A stretch of 50,750 nucleotides of DNA from Tubiluchus corallicola (Eukaryota > Priapulida > Priapulimorpha > Priapulimorphida > Tubiluchidae): assembly GCA_030141605.1 (NCBI GenBank), contig JAQGDQ010000892.1, forward strand, positions 32,501 through 83,250. Reading direction: 5' to 3'. The notes below the pieces were generated by a model, which was not told the origin of the DNA, searched no databases, and was given only the letters and a program-made list of their open reading frames with translations. The translations under genes and the position numbers were made by a program. Positions within the stretch are counted from its first letter, which is position 1; each line of letters starts with the position of its first letter. Positions 35,879-47,803 of this stretch are shown piece by piece.

Positions 35879-36815
35879 AGTTTATTGTGTAATTGATCAT
35901 GTACTCGATTACTTAATTGACTATGTAGGCAATTTTATAGTTGATTACTTAATTAACTATGTAGGCAATTTTATAGTTGATTATTTATTTGACTATGCAG
36001 GCAATTTTATAGTTGATTATTTAATTGACTATGCAGGCAATTTTATAGTTGATTATTTATTTGACTATGTAGGCAATTTTATAGTTGATTATTTAATTGA
36101 CTATGTAGGCAATTTTATAGTTGATTATTTATTTGACTATGCAGGCAATTTTATAGTTGATTATTTATTTGACTATGTAGGCAATTTTATAGTTGATTAC
36201 TTAATTAACTATGTAGGCAATTTTATAGTTGATTATTTAATTGACTATGTAGGCAAATTTTTAGTTGATTACTTAATTAACTATGTAGGCAAATTTATAG
36301 TTGATTACTTAATTAACTATGTAGGGAATTTTATAGTTGATTATTTAATTAACTATGTAGGCAATTTTATAGTTGATTATTTAATTGACTATGCAGGCAA
36401 TTTTATAGTTGATTATTTATTTGACTATTTAGGCAATTTTATAGTTGATTATTTAATTGACTATGTAGGCAAATTTATAGTTGATTACGTAATTAACTAT
36501 GTAGGCAATTTTATAGCTGATTATTTAATTAACTATGTAGGCAATTTTATAGTTGATTACTTAATTAGCTATGTAGGCAATTTTATAGTTGATTATTTAA
36601 TTGACTATGTAGGCAATATTATAGTTGATTATTTAATTGACTATGCAGGCAATTTTAAAGTTGATTATTTAATTGACTATGTAGGCAATTTTATAGTTGA
36701 TTATTTATTTGACTATGTAGGCAATTTTATAGTTGATTATTTAATTGACTATGTAGGCAATATTATAGTTGATTATTTAATTGACTATGTAGGCAATTTT
36801 ATAGTTGATTATGCA
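35879..36815. repeat. 36-bp minisatellite, about 26 copies
   Basis: The unit TTATAGTTGATTATTTAATT plus GACTATGTAGGCAATT is repeated with a strict 36-bp period. Variant sites (TTAATTGAC, TTAATTAAC or TTATTTGAC; GTAGG or GCAGG) recur in runs, suggesting multi-unit duplications. Confidence 0.95.
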
Positions 36816-36994
36816 GCTGATTACTTAATGTCCATTAATGTGATACTCTCCTGTTTTATCTTTATTTAATATGAGATCCATTTCTTTTATTTGTGCTTAT
36901 ATTTTAATTTTGACATATTCTACTTCATCTTTGATGTTATCCATACAATATCATCAGTATATTTCAGGTCTATGCTGTAGGATATTTCGTTTTA

Positions 36995-37290
36995 TTAGCA
37001 TAATTGTGTTCTAATTCTATTGCCGACAGTAGTTTTTCTGGATTCAGATTCGAACGCCAATAAATCGTTCACAAAGTTCTTTTCTTGGTAACTATTCCTG
37101 TCCATTAATGCTATAGCAAGGTAAAAAGTGTAGAGAACAGGACCCAGGGCGTCTCCTTGGAGTGTTCCTTTATTTGTGGGAAATGAGTGACTCGGCTTGC
37201 CTTCACATCCGACAGTAATTGGAAGATCTTTACTAATGTCTTGTCGCATTTTGCCCTGTTGCATTTTTTGCAAATTCTGCGTCACAGAAA
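36995..37290 (-). pseudogene. Non-LTR reverse-transcriptase palm fragment
   Basis: The minus-strand frame includes KGTLQGDALGPVLYTFYLA, the conserved QGD...P..F..Y block of retroelement reverse transcriptases. It continues to FVNDLLAF, where the usual catalytic YADD-type site is FVND, missing one aspartate. No other enzyme domain is present. It is a dead fragment. Confidence 0.7.
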
Positions 37291-37684
37291 TGGCGCGGTA
37301 ACCAAGGACGCCGTTGCTAGCACATTTGTTTAGCCTGCGACTAAATTATTGTTTTTGGGAAAAAATGCAAGTCGTGGACAAATTTCATTAGGAAGGAAGC
37401 CACGAAATTTAATAAAACTGTATCAAATTTTAAGTTACGGTTAATATCAATGACAATATCTTATCAACTCATTAAAAGGCGCACTAACTTTACAAAATTC
37501 AGCAAACCACTGACCCAAATCGATCAGATCACGTGATTAGGCGTAAAATCGTCACGTGGACGAAGCAGACGGCAAGAGAAGGCCAATATACCAAACAATA
37601 AGGCCAATTTGTTTTAAAACAAAACCGGACTCAATCTTGGTCAAAACAATCAACTCTTTACAGCAATGAAAGGGAACATTCTGT
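37291..37684. other. No recognisable feature
   Basis: Spacer. CACGTG-type words occur but no gene is supported. Confidence 0.4.
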
Positions 37685-38240
37685 TTTTTTCAAAAATGCC
37701 TTACGTGAAAGAATTATTATCACACAAACACAATTTCACGTTTTTCGCTGTTACATGCATTTCGCCATTCGCTAGCTAGACGAGCACTAACGCTTGCATT
37801 TCGGAAACGCTTTGCACAAAAAACAGGTGCTGTACCTCTCAGTTCAGATGCGTTACTTTGTGACGAAGAACACACGTTCGACAGCTCATGCTTGAGCATA
37901 CCAGTAAGTTTGAATTTTTATCTTAAAGCTTGCTTAGTTTTAGTACAACACACTGAATATCTTACAGCAGCACTGTACTTCAATTTTTGCTTTCGCAAAC
38001 GCAAAGGATAATTTGGGAATAATTCTGCTGTTGAAAATCACGTTAGTTTGTGAGAACATCAATAGTTGAGCTCGTCCGCCGTTAATTAAGTTTTTAATCT
38101 AATATTTAATTATCAGAAACACTTTTGCAGTATTAATTGTGTTAAAATGGATACTTTTTACCGGACTTGAAAATGGGGTAGTATATGAAAAATCATCCTG
38201 TCTTCCTTTATATATGAATACCTTACTTGACAGGATTACT
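37685..38240 (+). repeat. Dispersed repeat family R1, copy 3 (opposite orientation)
   Basis: The reverse complement matches 22790-23400 along most of its length and 458-770 at its tail end. It runs straight into the TTAC/TGAC array that follows, the mirror image of the copy at the left edge of the window. Confidence 0.7.
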
Positions 38241-38369
38241 TACTTACTTACTTACTTTCTTGCTTGCTTGCTTGCTGACTGGCTGGCTGACTGACTGACT
38301 GACTGACTGACTGACTGACTGACTGACTGACCGACCGACCGACCGACCGACCGACCGACTTACTTACTT

Positions 38370-38400
<31 letters not shown>

Positions 38401-38506
38401 AACTGACTGACTGACTGACTGACTGACTGACTGACTGACTGACTGACTGACTGACTGACTGACTGACTGACTGACTGACTGACTGACTGACTGACCGACT
38501 GACTGA
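38241..38506. repeat. TTAC/TTGC/TGAC/CGAC tetranucleotide array
   Basis: Pure blocks of four related units in succession: ACTT, GCTT, GACT, GACC, ACTT, then about 30 GACT units. Confidence 0.95.
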
Positions 38507-38990
38507 AAAACCATCCTGTCTTCCTTTAAATAAAGGAAAACTTGATTTTGCGTCAAATTTGACATTTAAATAAATGCTCTAGTGCTTAAAAGGCCAGATT
38601 TAATTCAGGAAATAATTAACATAACTGTTATTAGTTACAGATTTTTGTTCTCTTAAATACCTGTATCTCCATTATGAATGCTGCTGAGAAGATTTGACCT
38701 TGAATCTATCCAGAATGATTTCCTCATTAAAGAAATTCCTAGTGAAATGTGTGGGTTGATAAATGATCCTGCTGCTTAGATGTAGGACGATTAAATAAGT
38801 GATAAATTTTGTCTACATATGGACAGCTTGAGGTGAAATTATCGATCAATATCGATTGAACAAACATTAATAATTGATTGTCTGTCTACTTGTCTGTCAG
38901 CAGATCTAGCTTTAGTGCAATTTGAGCGTCTTATTCAAATTTGCCTAATGCGTAAATAGAGACTTGAGATGCTGAACAGCACTTTCACTT
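38507..38990. other. No recognisable feature
   Basis: Spacer. The first bases (CATCCTGTCTTCCTTTA) echo the R1 tail at 38195. Confidence 0.45.
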
Positions 38991-39172
38991 CCTGACTCTC
39001 TCTGTCTCTCTCTCTCTCTCTCTTGCTTTCTCTCTCTCTCTTTCTCTCTCTCTCTCTCCTCTTTCTCTTTCTCTCTCTCTTGCTTTCTCTTTCTCCCCCC
39101 TCTCTCTCTCTCTGTCTCTCTCTCTCTCTCTTGCTTTCTCTCTCTCTCTCTCTCTTTCTCTCTTTCTCTCTT

Positions 39173-39207
<35 letters not shown>

Positions 39208-39252
39208 CGTCTCTCTCTCTCTTTAATTGTGTTTTATTATTCGTAGGATGGA

Positions 39253-39330
<78 letters not shown>
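38991..39330. repeat. CT-rich microsatellite
   Basis: Mostly (CT)n with CTTTCT and CTTGCTTTCT interruptions, in two stretches separated by about 30 bp. Confidence 0.95.
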
Positions 39331-39720
39331 CTCTCTTTCTGTCTACCTTCATGCTGCTTTCAATCTCATTCTCTTTCTTTCTCTTCTTTCACTCCTTTTC
39401 GCTTCTATTCCTTCCCCTCTTTCTCCCACTCTCTATTGTTGTCCTTTCATCCTATACTAATGCGACAGCACACCATTAAGTTGATGTCATTACCTCATAT
39501 TAACCTGTTACTGTCAGGCGACGTTAACTTTACAAACCATCATTGGTCAGTGTTAGAAATTGTTGTTGGCAGGAAAATTGGTTAAATCATGGCTTCGTGC
39601 GTAATACATGTCTAAAATAGATGCAGATCAGAATGGCTTCATTGAGCAGGAATTATAATGAATATTCTGATTCCCGACTTAGAAATTCCTCAAAGTCTAA
39701 AAACAGGACCAGTGAAGAAG
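39331..39720. other. Pyrimidine-rich then unique spacer
   Basis: No supported gene. Confidence 0.45.
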
Positions 39721-40118
39721 CCTTTTCACAGTTTCGTTGTGCGCACGCGCAGCTGCTGTGGATAAAATGTTAAGCGTACCACAGCAACGTTTCTTAACTA
39801 CAACCATCACTTGACGTACGGGTAAAACAAAACCGTCTGCCGTGTCAGTTCAGTAACTTCAATTGTTTTACCTGGACTTTACTTACTTACACATTAGTCT
39901 GGTAGTGGAGTGATTTACTAGCAGCATCTTGCTTGGGAGCAGGAAAAAATGAACTAGCAAGGTTTAAGCTAGCTGTTAAAACTGTTACTACAGCAATTAC
40001 AACACTAGTACAATAGCATGGGCTGTGAGCCGTTGTCAAGTGTACACAAATGCGTTGTCTCATACACTTAACCTTTGACCTTTCCACGATCATCATCAAT
40101 CGCTGGAAATGTGAAAGA
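39721..40118 (+). mobile_element. MITE family R2, copy 4
   Basis: Begins CCTTTTCACAGTTTCGTTGT and ends CTGGAAATGTGAAAG. The right subterminal word CTTAACCTTTGACC is intact and the left one degraded. Confidence 0.85.
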
Positions 40119-40476
40119 TTTTTATGCAGCTCGCCTTGAAACATTTTGCTCTTGTAACGATGCCGCCACAGTGCTAACCGACCAATATTAAAATTTCAGC
40201 TTAACAAAGCTTCTCGTTGTCCAAGAAAAACTGTATAGACGTGTTCGTAGTCGATATCAGTGACGATGACAGTGACGATGACAGTGACGATGACAGTGAC
40301 GATTTCAGTGACATCCTTCTAAGACTGCGATTGCGATACACGACTCTCTCCACCTATCAGAGCGGGCACCTTTATAGGGTGCAAAGTCTATTCTTCTATA
40401 ACGCTGATCTTTTAGTTGTTTTTTCCAAGTTTTATGTCTTTATTTGTCTTTATCCTGTGTTCCATGCATTCGTTCA
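40119..40476. other. Spacer with a 12-bp repeat (GACAGTGACGAT)
   Basis: Four units near 40262-40310 give a short Asp/Ser-rich frame (40217-40480) with no recognisable domain. Confidence 0.45.
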
Positions 40477-40963
40477 CTAGATTTCTAATTTATAGCAATC
40501 CTTCCTTTTCACTGTTCCATCAATACATCTCAGTTCAATTTTTTTCCATTCTCCATATCTGTAACACCTAAGTATATGTTCAGTAGTATCATCATCTTCC
40601 CCGCACACTGGGCATAATAACTGATCCTTAAACTCATTCTTGTAGTTCCCTTTAACTTTAATCATATTCAGTCTTATTTACAGTATATCTTTAACCTCTT
40701 CTATAACACTCGGTATGCCTTAAAAATCTTAATTTAGTGCTGCTCCTGCATTTTTCTGCACATTCATTCTTTATACAACATTCAATCTTATTCTTTATTT
40801 CTTTCTTCCATTCAGACTTTTTCATGACCTTCACCCTTTCTTTATTAGCATCTATGGTATATATATTTTTTGCTCTGAGTGTGCAGAGATATTTCAGGCA
40901 TGTGCAGAGAATGTACATATATGATATATCCTCCTCTTGGTGAGGTGAGCACTGAACAGCCAA
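40477..40963 (-). pseudogene. LINE ORF2 C-terminal remnant
   Basis: On the minus strand the first part encodes MKKSEWKKEIKNKIECCIKN and CRSSTKLRFLRH. The second part, in another frame, encodes CPVCGEDDDTTEHILRC, the Cys/His cluster found near the end of many non-LTR retrotransposon polyproteins. The break between them is a frameshift. The reverse-transcriptase core is absent. Confidence 0.65.
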
Positions 40964-41039
40964 AGTTTAGGGACGATGCCACCTTGAATGAGTATCAAAT
41001 CCTCGACGAGTGGGCGTCTACCAACCCAGCCGTGGATCT

Positions 41040-41115
41040 TCAACTTCGCGGCTGTGGGTTCGATACTTACTTTGGGTCGTATGCTAATGGTTTTTTTAAA
41101 TACTTTTATGAACGA
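41040..41115 (+). mobile_element. Possible SINE head fragment
   Basis: GTGGGTTCGATACTTAC followed by TTTGGGTCGTATGC resembles the box B segment of the SINE at 24490-24625 (GTGAGTTCGATACTG, TTCTGGGTCATGCC). Box A is not convincing. Confidence 0.35.
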
Positions 41116-41307
41116 AATTTTGCATTGCCCTCTCAGTTTTAAGCTATTTTTTTTAGAATATATGCATTTCTTAGTTCTCAGGTTTTCAGTTTAGCTGTTA
41201 GGAGGAGCGAGCTTAATGATGTGCAGTAAAGTAGTATAAACATTTGCCCTTGATCTATATATACTCTAGGTATTTTTTATAGATTATTCAATACTGCAGT
41301 ATTAAAA

Positions 41308-41537
41308 AGTTATTGTCTAAACGAAATTTAGATACAAACCTTGATTTAGAAATAATATGTAAAAGACAGCGTTAGTGTACCACAGCAACGTGTCTTAACT
41401 ACAACCATCACTTGACGTGTGGGTAAAACAAAACCGTCTGCTGCGTCAGTTCAGTAACTTCAGTTGTTTGTCGGCGCTGTCTTTTATATATTATTTCTAA
41501 ACCAAGGTTTGTATCTAAATTTTTTTAGACAATAACT
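41308..41537. repeat. 63-bp inverted repeat around a fragment of MITE R2
   Basis: The left arm 41308-41371 and right arm 41475-41537 are reverse complements with about four differences. The 103-bp centre is mostly an internal piece of R2 (GTACCACAGCAACGTGTCTT through AGTTCAGTAACTTCAGTTGT). The right arm reads into the LINE remnant on the minus strand. Confidence 0.85.
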
Positions 41538-41830
41538 GATTCCTAGTGAGAAATCCAGTAAAACTACAATAATCCTGCATAATTCGATATCTTGACTACT
41601 CATTATAAAGACAAATTTCTCATTGTAATTTGGTGTGACAGAAAATACAGGAAGCAGATTTTCAATATTATTAAAAAGGGCCAGTCTGTCACCCCGATAA
41701 CGTGTACATTTCATGATTAAATTCATTTCTTCTTCGATCATCTTCAAGTCACAGTAATTATAAATTCGCTCACTCACTGGTATTTTATAATTTTTATGGT
41801 ACCAGCCGGAGTCAAAACTACGGGCGCTTA
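41484..41830 (-). pseudogene. LINE C-terminal remnant
   Basis: The minus-strand frame has RIYNYCDLKMIEEEMNLIMK followed by CTRYRGDRLALF, the (C)xxC...IEDE.H.L..C..Y...R..L pattern at the end of non-LTR retrotransposon ORF2 proteins. The first Cys is Tyr and the His is Asn, so the zinc-binding set is degraded. Confidence 0.65.
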
Positions 41831-42479
41831 TTGTAAATTTAGTAGTTTATTATAGCCTGCCTTGTGACGTTAAAGGACAAGAAAGGGGGTGCGTGAAGTA
41901 AGTTTCAAAAAAATCGCCTTACAAAAATTACATTATTTTACAGCGATTTTATGCACATATCGTACTCGCGTTAAAAAAACTTTTTGTTCGTTTTCATTTT
42001 AAATGCGCCATTACATGACGTCATACGCAAACGTAAATCAGGGAAGAAAAGGAAATGTTAAATTACGTGCCAAAAAAGTTTTCATGCAAACTTATATAAC
42101 TTAACATTTCACTTACCTGCTTGAAAGATTTATGCAACTAGAAAGAAAATTATTAATTATTTAAAAATGCTTTCACCAATTGGTAAAATGTCGCTAACTC
42201 ACCCTCCAGGGTGCGCCACTCACGAACCTTCAAACGTGTTTTTAATCTTATTGACAAGATACAGTAATTTAATATTTTACTCAGTTAGTGACGTGTGTGC
42301 TACGAATGCTCTGATTATTTTTCAAAGTTTACACAGTGTTATCTAAACTTGCTTCAAACGAAATTTTAAGCTTTGTCTAAGAAAAGTGTTTTTGTGCTTT
42401 TAGTGATACATAAATAGTTTTCAAGTCGGTACGATGTTGTTCAGCTTGACAGAAAGAAAAACACTTGGACTGATTAAAA
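41831..42479. other. No recognisable feature
   Basis: AT-rich spacer. No TM1-3 GPCR exon was found here or elsewhere upstream in the window. Confidence 0.5.
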
Positions 42480-43247
42480 TTCATTCATACATTACCATTG
42501 CAAGTTTGTTGATAGGGAAACATTGATGAAAATCTATTACACTTTAGTCTACCCATATCTAATATATGGCGTCATGTCTTGGGGTGGTGTATATAAAAGT
42601 AATCTGGAAGCTTTACAAATTACCCAGAACAAAATTCTCAAAGTAATATATCATGTAAGGTATGACCATCGCACAATTATAATTTATTTGTCTGTTAAAA
42701 CTCTTAAAGTGAAAGAAATATATGACATGTATTGTCTTCATTTCATGTATCAGTATCATAATTCACTACTTCCACCAGCTTTTCAGTCATACTTTAGTCC
42801 AGTTTCAAATCAACATGATCATTACACAAGATATTCAGTCGAAAACTATGTACTCCCTCTTCCAAAAACAAATATAATGAAACAGTCATCTAAATATAAT
42901 GCTATTAAAATATGGTCATCAATTCCGCGTGTAATGAAAACTCTTAATCTTTATCAATTTAAAAAAGCATCAAAGAATTACCAACTACAACAGTATAATT
43001 AACTCGCAATTTTACTCATCCTGATCTTAAGTTACTAACAAAACTTATTTTGTTCTAATGTACGTTATAACTGATGAAAATGTAATGTTAATTGTCAATT
43101 TTCTTATCTGGAGGAGGACTCGAAAGCTCAATGCTCCTTCCTCCTCACAGTAACTCGCATAGTTTATTTATTTTTTTCAATGTTATATAAATTTATATGT
43201 ATGTTTGAGTTGGTGTGGAATAAATTCATAATTCATAATTCATTGCT
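42480..43247 (+). pseudogene. 5'-truncated LINE: reverse-transcriptase thumb region, 3' hairpin and tail
   Basis: The frame 42523-43002 reads KIYYTLVYPYLIYGVMSWGG then NLEALQITQNKILKVIY, ending near IWSSIPRVMKTLNLYQFKKA. This is the standard post-palm region of Jockey/CR1-like LINEs. The 3' untranslated part carries a stem (GAGGAG at 43111, CTCCTC at 43141) and ends in TGTGGAATAAATTCATAATT with two to three ATTCATA units. The tail stops about 5 bp before the AG splice acceptor of the GPCR exon. The catalytic core is missing. Confidence 0.75.
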
Positions 43248-43252
43248 TACAG

Positions 43253-43649
43253 GTACGTTGCCATTGTTCACCCTTTAGAAGCCAGGAGGATCAGCAGCAA
43301 GGCCAGAGCTCGGAGAATCCTTGCCTCCGTCTGGATCACCCCTGCTTTGGTAGCAGCGCCGTTCCTCTACCCTGCCAGAGTTGCTGAGGGGGTGTTCTAC
43401 AGTGAGTTGGGTTCCATCACTCGTCGTTGGTGTGGAGACGGTCTGTCTCCTGACTTTAGGAAGGGATATTTTACTTTCTTATTCTTCTTGATCTACATCA
43501 TACCGCTGTTGTTCATCGTTGTTACTTGTGCCAGCATTGCTGTCGTTCTGTTGAGGACAGATTCGTGTTCAGAGAGTTTAACAGCTGGTACAGTGAGACC
43601 GTCGCGCGGTGCAAATAGCAGCTCTAGACAAGAAGAAAGCAGAAAAAGG
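43253..43649 (+). CDS. Class A peptide-type GPCR, internal exon (end of DRY to intracellular loop 3)
   Basis: An exon bounded by TTGCTTACAG before 43253 and GTAAGA from 43650. Its first base completes a codon and the frame then reads YVAIVHPLEAR, so the intron splits the Arg codon of the DRY motif (phase 2), a known site in many rhodopsin-family receptors. It contains TM4 (about residues 22-39, W27 and P30), extracellular loop 2 with its single Cys (RRWCGD, Cys60, the expected partner of a TM3 Cys) and TM5 (about 71-95, P84 in IIPLLF). It ends in a basic, Ser-rich loop 3 (SSRQEESRKR) in phase 0. TM1-3 are not in this window. The acceptor has almost no polypyrimidine tract because LINE-derived sequence abuts it. 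The ligand is unknown; a neuropeptide is likeliest from the overall pattern. Confidence 0.85.
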
Positions 43650-43672
43650 GTAAGAAAATAACTTTTGGTTAA

Positions 43673-43679
43673 GATGAAC

Positions 43680-43715
<36 letters not shown>

Positions 43716-44279
43716 TTGATGGTGTTGATAATGCCAAAGGAAATGATAATGACGGCAACGACGTCGACATTGATGAGCATGTTGATATTGTTGATGATAA
43801 TGATGATGTTGATGATGATGATGATGATGGTGGTGACGGTAATTACGCTGGTAATGATGATGGTGTTGAAGGTAAAGATAGTGATGATGATAATGATGAT
43901 GATGATGACGGTAATTACAATGACAATGATGATGGTGTTGAAGGTAATGATGATGATGATGATGGTGGTAGTGGTGACGGTAATTACGATGACAATGATG
44001 ATGGTGTTGAAGGTAATGATGATGATGATGGTGGTGACGGTAATTACGATGACAATGATGATGATGATGTTGATGGTAATGATGATGATGATGATGGTGG
44101 CGGTAATTACGATGACAATGATGATGGTGTTGATGGTAATGATGATGATGATGATGGTGACGGTAATTACGATGACAATGACGATGATGATGTTGATGGT
44201 AATGATGATGATGCAGATGGTGGCGGTAATTACGATGACAATGATGACGGCGATGACGATGGGGTTGAAGGTAATTGAC
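43673..44279. repeat. GAT-rich microsatellite and about 60-bp minisatellite in the GPCR intron
   Basis: (ATG/GAT)n is followed by about six to seven units built on GGTAATTACGATGACAATGA, of length 54-60 bp and always a multiple of three. One frame is open for about 200 codons (GNYDDNDDGVEGNDDDDDGG-type repeats) but begins after a stop with no Met, so I treat it as intronic. Confidence 0.9.
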
Positions 44280-45100
44280 TCTGTTTAATATTTGTCGAAT
44301 TTGATTTAGGTGCTTAAATGTTTTAACAGTGGAGTTATGAGAATTTTAACAGGGTGTCATTCAGACTGTAGCAGACACGCATCTTTCATGAGCTCATGAT
44401 ACCTACTGAAAGAGAATCTCAATTCATCAAACTCAATGTATCAATAGGGCAAGACCCCTACTATATATATCACCCAGCAACTAGTCCTGGATCATTCATT
44501 TACTGCCTGTAATGATGTGACAAATATAGGTCATTTCTTACGTCAAAATGGCCGAAATCCGAAAAAAATCAAAATGGCGGCCTATCTCCGAAACGGCTCA
44601 TTTTTGATATCTAATATTTTGGCTGTGGGGTACATCTGAGGGGATCATCCAACCCTGTGAATATGAACAAAATCGGTGATTTGTCACCTTCCACTATTTT
44701 TTGACTTTTGCATGGTTTTCTCGTGGAATGACTCTTGATAATTAATTTTTGCCACTTGTTTGTACATTCATACTTATTTATTTATCTATTTCATTATTTA
44801 TTTATATGATTATTTAAATGAATTTGTACATTTATTTTGCCTTAGTTAGTTGTTTTATTTTTCTACGTTTTTCCTCGTTCTTTCTTTTTCCTTTGTTCTT
44901 CTTCTATGTTCATTTCTTTTCTCCACACCCACCTATCTCGCGACACTCTTTTTCTTTCTGTCTCGTCTAACTTTTCTTTATTTTTTCTTTCTCTTTCTTT
45001 CTTCCTTTCCTTTCCTTCCAAAACAGATCTTTTTCATTTTTACTTTTTGTTTCTTTTCTTGCTTGCTTGTTTTGAATCACAGAAGTGCTTAAGAACAGTC
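44280..45100. other. GPCR intron, unique part
   Basis: Intron sequence that becomes T- and C-rich from about 44860. No gene is supported. Confidence 0.5.
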
Positions 45101-45117
45101 GCTTGTTTTATAAAACG

Positions 45118-45590
<473 letters not shown>

Positions 45591-45688
45591 AAATGATCTT
45601 GTTGGCCCTGCCGCTGTGCGTAAAAGCCCAGTTGCTTGTGTTATAAAACATTAAAAATTCTTTGCTCGACATTTTTCTTTTCTTTCAG

Positions 45689-46765
45689 GTAGCGAAGATG
45701 GTTCTAGTTGTGTGTTTTGCTTTCATTATATCATGGACGCCATATTTCGTTGTCAGCATGATCACCATCTACCAAACGAGCGCATTCTTCGAATCAAGCA
45801 ACTTTTTCTTCACCATGTTGTGTATAAATTTGGCAGGTTTTATAAACTCCTGCATTAATCCGTTCATCTATGCTGTCATGAGTGTTAAATTTCGTCAGTC
45901 TTTTTACCGAATTCTTACATGTGGTCGTGCAATGTCGACAGAAGGTCATCTAGGTCGTCGCTTCCGTGGTAGTTTCTCTGTCAGCGAGGATGGTCAGAAC
46001 AGGAGCTTCCTTACGAACTCCACCGTGCGCACGAACGTCAGCTCGGTTCGCGTCAGAAATTTCAGTGTCATAGACCCCCATCAAAAATCCAGCAAGGATT
46101 CGCTAGACAAGATTTCAGGCAGGCAGTCAGACACGGAGGCTATGCAGCCTGTTTCCATTAAGAGATTTATGAGCAAAAAGTCGTCGTGCGTTAACGCTAA
46201 AATCGCCAAATCTAAAGGTGCCTCGTCTTGTGATTCAGGAATGATCAGGAAGCAAGATGGCAATCGTGAATCAAAAACTAGTTCAGTTGACGCCATAGCT
46301 GAAGAAGATGCCATTATCACTCAAACAGGAAAACAGGACGTACTGAACACTCGACCAGGTGGTAGTCAGTATTGTGAGCATTGTAAAAACTCCAATTCGT
46401 CTAATGACTGCATCACATGCTCAAGAACGTTGTGGTCTGCGCAGAACATCTATGACGCAAACCTGACAACCATAGATGCGGACTTTTGTTCTGCGGGTAA
46501 TAGTTATCAGATGACGGAAACATTTCCAATACGTTCATCAAGTTGGAGTGGACGTCATAGACCTTCAAACCAAAGATCAGTGATTTCTAGTGAACTAACA
46601 AACAATATCCCTGTAGCTAGCAAGTGTTTGACTATTAGAAATGATCATGTAGAGTCGTCAGATGGTGCTCTAGGAGGCGCTAGTGTTAGGAGAGAAATTG
46701 ATTCCATTGTAGATAATGACCAAAACGAGATTACCGGAAATGGTTTTGCCATTCATGTGAATTGA
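45689..46765 (+). CDS. Class A peptide-type GPCR, last exon (TM6, TM7, long tail)
   Basis: Follows TTTTCTTTCAG in phase 0 and joins to the previous exon as SRKR|VAKMVLVV. TM6 covers about residues 5-29 of the exon with SWTPY in place of CWxP. TM7 covers about 38-61 and ends in the intact NPFIY motif. Helix 8 is KFRQSFYRIL, with Cys78 as a possible palmitoylation site. The remaining about 280 residues form a long, Ser/Thr-rich, low-order tail with many possible phosphorylation sites and a CEHCKNSNSSNDCITC cluster, much longer than usual for peptide receptors. The frame ends at TGA, 46763-46765. The INSCINPFIYA...FRQSF pattern fits neuropeptide-type receptors (a trissin-like receptor is one guess), but I cannot assign the subfamily. 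Confidence 0.88.
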   Translation, partial: VAKMVLVVCFAFIISWTPYFVVSMITIYQTSAFFESSNFFFTMLCINLAGFINSCINPFIYAVMSVKFRQSFYRILTCGRAMSTEGHLGRRFRGSFSVSEDGQNRSFLTNSTVRTNVSSVRVRNFSVIDPHQKSSKDSLDKISGRQSDTEAMQPVSIKRFMSKKSSCVNAKIAKSKGASSCDSGMIRKQDGNRESKTSSVDAIAEEDAIITQTGKQDVLNTRPGGSQYCEHCKNSNSSNDCITCSRTLWSAQNIYDANLTTIDADFCSAGNSYQMTETFPIRSSSWSGRHRPSNQRSVISSELTNNIPVASKCLTIRNDHVESSDGALGGASVRREIDSIVDNDQNEITGNGFAIHVN

Positions 46766-47086
46766 ACACGTTGAAATTACAAGAAGAAAAGAGTGTCCAC
46801 AAGTTAGGCAATGCGTAGCATAATAACGCTGCATTATAAATGGATGGGTGACTGCTGGGTCTAGCCTTCGTACTGGGTGGTTTCATTTCCCATGTTGACT
46901 TTGACTGATAGATGGGGGCACGTCCGGATTGACATACTGCCAGTCAGTTTCTTGCTGTGATAAAGAGTTGAGCTCCGGTATAGGGATTCAGATTCAGACT
47001 GTACAAAAACACAATTGTAAGAAACAGTCACTGTTTTAGTCCTTTCATGGGTGGAAGTTCTACTCTGAACGATATCATACAAGTGT
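46766..47086. other. Probable 3' untranslated region of the GPCR gene
   Basis: No close AATAAA follows the stop. The first clear one on this strand is near 48353, beyond a repeat array, so the transcript end is unknown. Confidence 0.35.
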
Positions 47087-47803
47087 AGGCCAACTAGGTT
47101 AATGAGAGTTTGTGAGATGTGGGTTCATCCAGATTACTGATTGATTGATTGACTCACTGACTGACTGACTGAGTAATTGATTGTTTGACTAATTGACTGA
47201 CTGAGTGAGTAATTGATTGTTTGATTGATTGCTTTATTGACTGACTGACAGACAGACAAACTGACAGACTGATTGATTGACTGACTGATTGACTGACTGA
47301 CTGACTGACTGACTGACTGACTGACTGACTGACTGACTGACTGACTGAGTAATTGATTGTTTGATTAATTGACTGACTGAGTGAGTAATTGATTGTTTGA
47401 TTGATTGCTTTATTGACTGACTGACAGACAGACAGACTGACAGACTGATTGACTGACTGACTGACTGACTGACTGACTGATTCACTGACTGACTGACTGA
47501 CTGACTGACTGACTGACTGACTGACTGACTGACTGACTGACTGAGTAATTGATTGTTTGATTAAATGACTGACTGGGTGAGTAATTGATTGTTTGATTGA
47601 TTGCTTTATTGACTGACTGACAGACAGACAGACTGACAGACTGATTGACTGACTGACTGACTGACTGACTGACTGATTCACTGACTGATTGATTGATTGA
47701 CTGTTTGATTAGATTGGCTGAGTGACTGACTAACTGATTAATTGATTGATTGATTGAGGCCATCTAGGTTAATGAGAGTTTGTGAGATGTGGGTTCATCC
47801 AGA

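Noticed and set aside
40217-40480. Asp/Ser-rich frame
   Set aside because: Its distinctive part is a 12-bp tandem repeat. The start is not supported and no domain follows.
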